Source: Campylobacterales bacterium | GTDB lineage: Bacteria; Campylobacterota; Campylobacteria; Campylobacterales; Hydrogenimonadaceae | DNA: 37,908 bases | Direction: 5' to 3' | Assembly (NCBI GenBank): GCA_027081015.1 | Contig: JALWMA010000066.1 | Location: 10,389-48,296, forward strand | Part shown: in pieces, positions 32,577 through 37,908 of the stretch | How the letters are laid out: every line of letters begins with the position of its first letter | How positions within the stretch are numbered: the first letter of the stretch is position 1 | Program-made: the position numbers and the translations under genes | Notes under the pieces: model-generated | Databases searched by the model: none | Seen by the model: the letters and a program-made list of their open reading frames with translations, nothing else | Told to the model about the DNA's origin: nothing

Positions 32577-33958
32577 CTCTCGATATCGCGCCTGTTTATG
32601 TAGCGGACGCTTTTGCCCTGGAAGATCTTCTCCCCGAGGTAGCCGGTCACCATCACGAACGCCGACGGACTCTTTCCGATCAGCTTCAGGAATTTGGCCG
32701 TAAGCTCCTTTTCGCTTCCGAACTCCTCTATCGCGACGCTCTCGTGCACTCCCCACACCAGGGAGCTCTTGTTCAGCAGATCCCTGTCGGTCGTTATCGC
32801 GTATATCGGCTTTTGGGGCCTGAATTTGCTCAGGTGTCGCACCGTATACCCCGAGAGCGTGAGCGCCGCGATCAATTCGCAAGGTATCAGCTTCGACATC
32901 TCGACGGCCGCGTGGGAGAAGGCTTCGGCCGGCTCGGGAGCCGCATCTTTCGGCGGTGTGCATAGGTGTTGAGTCTGAAGAATCGTATCTTTGAGGACAC
33001 CCACCGCTTTTTCCGGGTAGCTGCCTACGGCCGTCTCGTCCGAGAGCATTACGGCGTCGGTGCCGTCGAGCACCGCATTGGCTATATCGGATACCTCCGC
33101 CCTGGTAGGGTAGGGGGAGCCTATCATCGATGTGAGCATCTGTGTAGCCGTTATTACCGGTTTCGCGGCTATGTTGCACTTTCTGATTATCTCCTTTTGC
33201 AGCAGGGGGACCCTGTAGAGTCCGGCTTCCGCACCCAGATCGCCGCGTGCGACCATTACCGCATCGCTCGCCTCGATGATTTCGTCGACCCTCTCCAGTG
33301 CGCTCTTCCTCTCTATTTTGGCCGTAATCCAGGAGCTGCCGCCGGCCTCTTTCACGATTCGGCGGGCTTCGTTCAGGTCGTCGGCGGAGCTTACGAAAGA
33401 GACGGCCACAAAGTCGACTCCCGCTTTTGCGCCGAAGCGGAGATCCTCCCTGTCTTTTTGTGTCAATGCGCTCAGAGATATTTCGCTGTCGGGCAGGTTC
33501 ACCCCTTTGCCTTCGGCAAGCGTCCCCGGGGTGAGTATTTCGAGTTCGACAATTCCGCCGTTCCTCTTGACGATACGGGCATGGACCGTGCCGTCGGCGA
33601 AAAATATATCTTCACCCTCCCTGAGCGACTCCAAAAGCTCGGGGTGCGTGATCGAAAATGCCTTTTCCGACGGCTCTTCGGCCATGAAGAGCCTCTGTGA
33701 CCGCTCTACTTTGAGCCTCTTTTTCAGACCCCTTATTCTTATCTTCGGGCCGCAGATATCCTGAAGAATCCCGATATGACGCCCCTTTTTGCCGGCTATA
33801 TCCCGAATGGTGCGGATGCTTTTTAGATGCTCTTCATGAGTGCCGTAGGAGAAGTTGAGCCTGAATATGTTGACTCCTGCATCTATCATCCTTTCGATAC
33901 TCTCCGGGCTCTCTGTCGAGGGCCCAAGGGTGGCCACAATCTTTACTTTCGGGTACAC
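32564..33958 (-). CDS. pyk: Pyruvate kinase
   Basis: Pyk makes pyruvate and ATP from PEP and ADP. The start is the GTG at 33958, preceded by AAGGAG; an in-frame ATG at 33991 lacks a ribosome site. The 464-residue protein has VKIVATLGPSTESPESIERM and INIFRLNF-type start motifs (GVNIFRLNFSYGTHEEH), GPKIRIRGL, the catalytic ITAKIERKSALERVDEII, MVARGDLGAE, and KPVITATQMLTSMIGSPYPTRAEVSD. The C-terminal domain (~345-464) includes ALTLSGYTVRHLSKFRPQKPI. Its 3' end overlaps the convergent phosphorylase paralogue by 13 bp. It is divergent from pfkA with a 65-bp shared control region, so opposing or joint control is likely. Confidence 0.95.
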   Translation of the reverse strand: MYPKVKIVATLGPSTESPESIERMIDAGVNIFRLNFSYGTHEEHLKSIRTIRDIAGKKGRHIGILQDICGPKIRIRGLKKRLKVERSQRLFMAEEPSEKAFSITHPELLESLREGEDIFFADGTVHARIVKRNGGIVELEILTPGTLAEGKGVNLPDSEISLSALTQKDREDLRFGAKAGVDFVAVSFVSSADDLNEARRIVKEAGGSSWITAKIERKSALERVDEIIEASDAVMVARGDLGAEAGLYRVPLLQKEIIRKCNIAAKPVITATQMLTSMIGSPYPTRAEVSDIANAVLDGTDAVMLSDETAVGSYPEKAVGVLKDTILQTQHLCTPPKDAAPEPAEAFSHAAVEMSKLIPCELIAALTLSGYTVRHLSKFRPQKPIYAITTDRDLLNKSSLVWGVHESVAIEEFGSEKELTAKFLKLIGKSPSAFVMVTGYLGEKIFQGKSVRYINRRDIESQLP

Positions 33959-34023
33959 TGAAACTCCTTGTTTACCAATATGTGTTAACATTATACATCC
34001 TCTACGATCGAAAAGGAGAGAGA
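33959..34023. promoter_or_regulatory. Shared pyk/pfkA divergent control region
   Basis: These 65 bp must hold both promoters. The palindrome TGTTAACA (33983-33990) lies near the centre. On the plus strand a TTATAC-like -10 follows at 33991-33996. On the minus strand, AAGGAG for pyk is at 33968-33963; on the plus strand AAAGGAGAGAGA precedes pfkA. The palindrome is a candidate operator. Confidence 0.4.
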
Positions 34024-34983
34024 ATGCCGCTTGCGATTGTCTGTTCGGGAGGGGACGCGCCCGGGATGAACCCCGCCATAAAGAAGTTCGTGGACTACGT
34101 CTACGAAAAGGGCGAAATCCCGTACTTCGTATACAACGGTCTCGAAGGGCTCATAGACGGCGATATAGCTTTGGCGACACACAAGGATGTGGCAGGCATC
34201 GTCCACAGGGGCGGTGCTATAATCAGGTCGTCGAGATCGAAGCGCTTCTACGAGTACAAATATAGGAAAATCGCATACGAGAACCTGAAAAAGAGCGGCA
34301 TAACGGGTCTGGTCGTTCTGGGGGGCGACGGGTCGTTTAGGGCCATGCAGAGGCTCAGCGAAGAGTTCGAGCTCAACTTCGTAGGCATTCCCACAACGAT
34401 CGACAACGACATATACGGCACCGACACATGCATCGGCGTCGATACGGCGCTGAATGTCATTCGCGACGCACTCGACAAGATCAGGGATACCGCGTCCACA
34501 TTCAGCCGCGCCTTCGTCGTAGAGGTCATGGGGCGTGAGTGCGGCTACCTGGCGGCGGTCTCCGCCATTACGAGCGGTGCCGAAATATGCCTCATACCCG
34601 AGGCCGACTTCAACAGGAGCGTTGCTCGGGAGCATCTGAAAAGGGAGATCGAAGAGGGCAGAAGCTATATACTCTGCATCGTCTCCGAAGGTACCGCGAT
34701 GACGAACGATATAGCGCAATGGCTCGAGAGCGAGATCGGGATGGAGACCAGGATAACGGTGCTCGGCCATATTCAGCGCGGAGGAAGCCCTACGGTGAAC
34801 GATCGTATGCTCGCGTTCGAGTTCACGGTTCGCGCGGTAGACCACCTTCTCCGATCTGTCGACTCGAACAAGGTAATGGTGATCGAAAACGGCCGGTACG
34901 GGATGAAGGATATAGAAGAGGTGGTCGAAAATCGGTACAGGATCGATCCTGAGCTGCTTGGAATGTTGAACCGGCTCGACTGA
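34024..34983 (+). CDS. pfkA: 6-phosphofructokinase (PfkA family, probably ATP-dependent)
   Basis: Pfk phosphorylates fructose 6-phosphate to the 1,6-bisphosphate. From the ATG at 34024 (AAAGGAGAGAGA upstream) it is 319 residues, the same as the E. coli enzyme. It has CSGGDAPGMNPAIK for ATP, VVLGGDGSFRAM, the catalytic PTTIDNDIYGTDTC with Asp127 and Asp129, VVEVMGRECGYLAAV, and LGHIQRGGSPTVNDR. Gly in GGDGS argues for ATP over pyrophosphate. Position 124 is Thr, neither the usual Gly of ATP enzymes nor the Lys of PPi enzymes. Most Campylobacterota lack Pfk, so this gene, with pyk, suggests true glycolysis on stored glycogen. Confidence 0.93.
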   Translation: MPLAIVCSGGDAPGMNPAIKKFVDYVYEKGEIPYFVYNGLEGLIDGDIALATHKDVAGIVHRGGAIIRSSRSKRFYEYKYRKIAYENLKKSGITGLVVLGGDGSFRAMQRLSEEFELNFVGIPTTIDNDIYGTDTCIGVDTALNVIRDALDKIRDTASTFSRAFVVEVMGRECGYLAAVSAITSGAEICLIPEADFNRSVAREHLKREIEEGRSYILCIVSEGTAMTNDIAQWLESEIGMETRITVLGHIQRGGSPTVNDRMLAFEFTVRAVDHLLRSVDSNKVMVIENGRYGMKDIEEVVENRYRIDPELLGMLNRLD

Positions 34984-35095
34984 TCGAAGATGGACGGGAT
35001 TGCGTGCGTAGAGCTCCTTGCGAATTACGGGCTCTGCCCGGAACCCGGGCGGCATCGGATAGCTGGAGTGCGGCAGAATGAAAAAAGGAGTCGAG
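34984..35095 (+). repeat. Leader with alternative hairpins and a divergent copy of the 5' repeat core
   Basis: Between pfkA and the CBM48 gene, CGGGC-TCT-GCCCG (35028-35040) and GCCCGG-AAC-CCGGGC (35036-35050) overlap and exclude each other. A 28-bp stretch from 35021 matches the core of the 58-bp repeats near the window start (in copy 1 from 281) at about 22 of 28 positions. It could be a decayed copy of that element or a control structure. No gene is visible. Confidence 0.4.
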
Positions 35096-35374
35096 ATGGT
35101 GAAGATAACGAAGAGAGGCAAAAAGGCGTGGGTCACATTCACTCTCGAAGAGGGTGGATTGGGTTCGGCAGAGATCAAGGGGAGTTGGAACGGATGGGAG
35201 CCCGAATCCATGAGGCGTAAAAAGAGCGGGGGCTTCTACATTGTAAAGGTGCTTCCCGCAGGCGAATCCTTCGAATTCGGCTATGTTTTGGAGGATGGCA
35301 GGTGGCTTAACGACGAGACTCTTCCGTCTACAGACTCTCCGTTCGGCAGCAAAAATTCGGTTTTGAAAACCTGA
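35096..35374 (+). CDS. Stand-alone AMPK-beta-type glycogen-binding (CBM48) protein
   Basis: This 92-residue protein is essentially one CBM48 domain. VTFTLEEGG is strand one, IKGSWNGWEPESMRR carries the first sugar-stacking Trp region, GGFYIVKVLPAGESFEFGYVLEDGRWLNDE provides the core and the second Trp, and the tail GSKNSVLKT matches the end of such domains. The ATG at 35096 follows AAAAAAGGAG; the in-frame ATG at 35078 lies upstream of that site. CBM48 is usually fused to branching or debranching enzymes, or is the glycogen-sensing domain of AMPK beta. A free-standing form between pfkA and a nucleotidyltransferase suggests glycogen targeting or sensing; the function is inferred. Confidence 0.82.
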   Translation: MVKITKRGKKAWVTFTLEEGGLGSAEIKGSWNGWEPESMRRKKSGGFYIVKVLPAGESFEFGYVLEDGRWLNDETLPSTDSPFGSKNSVLKT

Positions 35375-35391
35375 GCGTAGGACAGGGGGTG

Positions 35392-35432
35392 TTTCGGTAC
35401 CGCGGCGCTCTTGAACGAAAGAGAAGCCGAAA
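35392..35432 (+). promoter_or_regulatory. Nested hairpin in the leader of the nucleotidyltransferase gene
   Basis: TTTCGG (35392-35397) pairs with CCGAAA (35427-35432), enclosing CTCTT (35408-35412) with AAGAG (35419-35423). It ends 18 bp before the start codon and just before the ribosome site GAAAGGAGGGG, so it could affect translation or mark an mRNA boundary. Confidence 0.35.
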
Positions 35433-35450
35433 TAGAGAAAGGAGGGGCCA

Positions 35451-37908
35451 ATGTCGAAAAAGATAAAAGCGGTCGTGATGGCGGGCGGGTTCGGCACCCG
35501 CATACAGCCTCTGACCCACTCGATACCGAAACCTATGCTGCCGATCGTCAACCTCCCGATGATGGAGCATACGATAAACAGTCTGGCTGAGATCGGAATC
35601 AAAGATTTTATAATTCTGCTCTATTTCAAGCCCGACGTCATAAAGAGCCGCTTCGGTGACGGGAGGGAGAGGGGGATCAACATCGAGTATGTTCTCCCAG
35701 ACGACGACTACGGCACGGCGGGGGCAGTCGGGTTTGCAAGAGAGTATCTCGATACTACCTTCATGATCGTCAGCGGCGATCTCGTCACAGACTTCGACTT
35801 CAAAAAGATTGTCGAATTCCACAAAAAGAGAAAGTCGAAACTGACCATTACGCTCACCTCGGTCGAAAACCCGCTTCAGTTCGGTGTCGTGATTACCGAC
35901 GAAAACGGAAAGATAGAGAAGTTTCTCGAAAAGCCGAGTTGGGGAGAGGTCTTCAGCGATACGATAAATACCGGAATCTATCTTATCGAGCCGGAGATTT
36001 TGAACTATATCCCCGTAGGGGAGAATTTCGATTTCGCAAAAGATCTCTTTCCCCTGCTTATGGAGGAGGGGGTGGAGATTCTGGGCTACGATGCGGCCGG
36101 CTACTGGCGCGATGTAGGCAATCCGGATAGTTACCGCGAAGTGCACGACGACATTTTCAACAGCAGGTTGAACTTCAAAATCCCCGGCAAAAAGATCGAA
36201 TATCCCGACGGGATCCTCTATCTTACGGGAGAGAGCGAAATAGGGCCTGACATAGAGATAATAGATACGGTCGTGATAGGAGAGAACGTAAAGATCGGCA
36301 AACGTACGCGCCTGCACAACGTGGCTATAGGGGACAACGTAACGATCGGTAACGAGTGCCGCATAAGAAACTCTGTACTCTGGCACGATATTCAGCTCGG
36401 CAAAAAGGTGGTTCTCGACAACAGCGTCATCTGCAACGACAACAAAATAGGCGATGGAGTAGTCGCAAAGGCCGGGCTGATACTTGCCGAAGGGTGCGAA
36501 GTTGGCAAACTGGCCCATTTCGAGCAGGATGTTACGGTCTGGCCAGACAAGAAGATAGAGCCGGCCGCCATCGTCAACAACAACGTCGTATGGGGGAGCC
36601 GCTACCGCAACACGATATTCGAAAACGGCAGTATCAGCGGCAAAAGCAATATAGAGATCAGCTGCGAAATGGCCTGCAAGATCGGGGAGGCCTTCGGTTC
36701 CCAGCTTCCGCCAGGAAGCAGAGTGGTGGTAGGCCGCGACTACGACAAGAGCCCCCGCATGATCAAACGGGCCTTTGTCGGAGGTCTGCTCGCCGCAGGT
36801 ATAGATGCGATAGATCTGCGGGCCATTCCGCCGGCCGTGATGCGTTACAATCTCAGCCGGGACGCGACGCTGCTCGGCGGGGTACACTTCAGAAAGAGTC
36901 TCGTGGACCCCGCCGGTGTGCAGATTACGCTCTACAACGAAGAGGGGCTGAGAATCGATACCAATTCGGCCAAAAGCATAGAGAAGACCTTCTTCAAGGA
37001 GGATTTCAGGCGGGTCGACTATAACGAGATAGGCTCGATCCACGACAGCAACCTCTACCACTACGACAGCTGCATCTCCTATAAAAGGGCACTGGAGCTC
37101 TCTATAGATCACAAGATCATCAAAACGAAGGGTTTTAGAGTTGCCGTCGACCTGATGTTCGGCATAACCAAAGATGTCTTTCCCCAGATCATGACCGATC
37201 TGCAGATCGACAATATCATGCTCAATGCCTATACCGATGCCAGAAAGCTCTCCAATATTCACAATGTGAAGATAAAACTCAAAGAGGATATTTCGCGCAT
37301 AGTGACCGGACTCGGTCTCGATATGGGAATTTTGATCTACCCGCACGGTCAGCGGCTCACGCTTGTGACCGACAAGGGTGATGTGCTGAACAAGGTGGAG
37401 GCCCTTAATGCGGTTTTGGAGCTTATGAACATGGAGGCGGAGCACTGCCAGACCAAACTGAAGGTCTTCCTGCCTACATGGGCTCCGGACCTGATGGACG
37501 AGTCCTACTCGCACCTTTCGATCAAGCGCGGTAAATATACCAACTTCAAGGCATCGACACTCAAGCGTTACGACCTTATAGCCACGATCGACGGAAACTA
37601 CGCATTTACCGAATTTTCTCTGCACAGAGACGCGATGTACGCCAGTCTGAAAATAATGGAGCTGCTTACGCGCCACGATGTCAGGCTTTCGGAGGTGGCC
37701 AAAGAGATGACCCACTTCTATTTCCATATATGCCGCATTCCGTGTCCCCAGTCGATGAAGGGGAGGATGATACGCAAATTTCTCGAGTATGCGAAAGGGA
37801 AAAAGGCCTCCACCACCGACGGAGTGAAGATTTGGGAGAACGAGACGGACTGGATACTGATGATACCCGACCAGTACAGCGAACATCTCAACTTCTATAT
37901 CCAGGCGC
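35451..37908 (+). CDS. Sugar-1-phosphate nucleotidyltransferase fused to a degenerate phosphomannomutase-like domain (3' partial)
   Basis: The frame is open from ATG 35451 (GAAAGGAGGGG upstream) to the window end, 819 codons. Residues ~1-235 are a nucleotidyltransferase (VVMAGGFGTRIQPLTHSIPKP, FMIVSGDLVTD, INTGIYLIEPEI), followed by left-handed beta-helix hexapeptides at ~255-375 (IGENVKIGKRTRLHNVAIGD). Residues ~385 onward resemble phosphomannomutases (GSRVVVGRDYDKSPRMIKRA), but the phosphoserine loop reads GGVHFRKSLVDPAGVQIT instead of SASHNP, and the metal loop reads GLDMGILIYPHG instead of DxDxDR. Proteins of this plan and size occur in cyanobacteria as mannose-1-phosphate guanylyltransferases. 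GDP-mannose or NDP-glucose synthesis is possible. The last ~20-30 residues are probably missing. Confidence 0.85.
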   Translation, partial: MSKKIKAVVMAGGFGTRIQPLTHSIPKPMLPIVNLPMMEHTINSLAEIGIKDFIILLYFKPDVIKSRFGDGRERGINIEYVLPDDDYGTAGAVGFAREYLDTTFMIVSGDLVTDFDFKKIVEFHKKRKSKLTITLTSVENPLQFGVVITDENGKIEKFLEKPSWGEVFSDTINTGIYLIEPEILNYIPVGENFDFAKDLFPLLMEEGVEILGYDAAGYWRDVGNPDSYREVHDDIFNSRLNFKIPGKKIEYPDGILYLTGESEIGPDIEIIDTVVIGENVKIGKRTRLHNVAIGDNVTIGNECRIRNSVLWHDIQLGKKVVLDNSVICNDNKIGDGVVAKAGLILAEGCEVGKLAHFEQDVTVWPDKKIEPAAIVNNNVVWGSRYRNTIFENGSISGKSNIEISCEMACKIGEAFGSQLPPGSRVVVGRDYDKSPRMIKRAFVGGLLAAGIDAIDLRAIPPAVMRYNLSRDATLLGGVHFRKSLVDPAGVQITLYNEEGLRIDTNSAKSIEKTFFKEDFRRVDYNEIGSIHDSNLYHYDSCISYKRALELSIDHKIIKTKGFRVAVDLMFGITKDVFPQIMTDLQIDNIMLNAYTDARKLSNIHNVKIKLKEDISRIVTGLGLDMGILIYPHGQRLTLVTDKGDVLNKVEALNAVLELMNMEAEHCQTKLKVFLPTWAPDLMDESYSHLSIKRGKYTNFKASTLKRYDLIATIDGNYAFTEFSLHRDAMYASLKIMELLTRHDVRLSEVAKEMTHFYFHICRIPCPQSMKGRMIRKFLEYAKGKKASTTDGVKIWENETDWILMIPDQYSEHLNFYIQA

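Noticed and set aside
35328-37886. 852-codon minus-strand open frame
   Set aside because: It lies antisense to the nucleotidyltransferase fusion, whose motifs are clear; the antisense frame shows no family features and is a codon-bias shadow.

Overview
The window looks like chromosomal DNA of a Campylobacterota (formerly Epsilonproteobacteria) member with a fairly balanced GC content. The evidence is indirect. It includes a histidine kinase with the HQWRQPLN-type H-box common in that phylum, a soluble CZB-type chemoreceptor, frequent AGA/AGG arginine and ATA isoleucine codons, and promoters with good -10 boxes but poor -35 boxes. I cannot name the genus. There are no tRNA or rRNA genes, CRISPR arrays, phage genes or intact insertion sequences.

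Layout. (1) 1-3467: the end of a small membrane protein, a repeat-rich intergenic stretch, an HdeD-like membrane protein, a structured non-coding stretch, and a DUF389 membrane protein on the minus strand. (2) 3468-12920, plus strand: two unrecognised, translationally coupled genes and a Crp/Fnr regulator. These are followed by a carbon-metabolism run: PEP synthase, class I aldolase, alpha-glucan phosphorylase, GAPDH, a small stress-type protein and phosphoglycerate mutase. (3) 12921-15762: a strong hairpin, a FIST sensor plus histidine kinase pair, and about 600 bp without a convincing gene. (4) 15763-27999, mixed strands: an M1-peptidase/ChaN/PDZ fusion, MgtE, a 2-hydroxyacid-dehydrogenase-like protein, a small coiled-coil protein, a CZB chemoreceptor, an OmpA/TSP3 protein, a MscS-CorA pair and an EI24 membrane protein. 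(5) 27996-37908: a second sugar-phosphate block with phosphoglucomutase, glucose-6-phosphate isomerase, a phosphorylase paralogue and pyruvate kinase (minus strand). 6-Phosphofructokinase, a stand-alone glycogen-binding CBM48 protein and a sugar nucleotidyltransferase fused to a phosphomannomutase-like domain complete it; the last gene runs off the window.

Together blocks 2 and 5 encode most of the route glycogen -> G1P -> G6P -> F6P -> FBP -> triose-P -> 3PG/2PG -> PEP -> pyruvate, plus PEP synthase for the reverse direction. Phosphoglycerate kinase, triose-P isomerase, enolase, FBPase and the classical glgA/B/C genes are not in the window. The most unusual points are these. The second phosphorylase has Ser where the PLP-binding Lys should be. 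A free-standing AMPK-beta-like glycogen-binding domain sits beside pfk. The nucleotidyltransferase has a phosphomannomutase domain without recognisable catalytic motifs. The M1/ChaN/PDZ fusion lacks the GxMEN motif. My best candidate for an undescribed system is therefore a glycogen-associated control or targeting module built from the non-catalytic-looking paralogues in block 5; this is inference.
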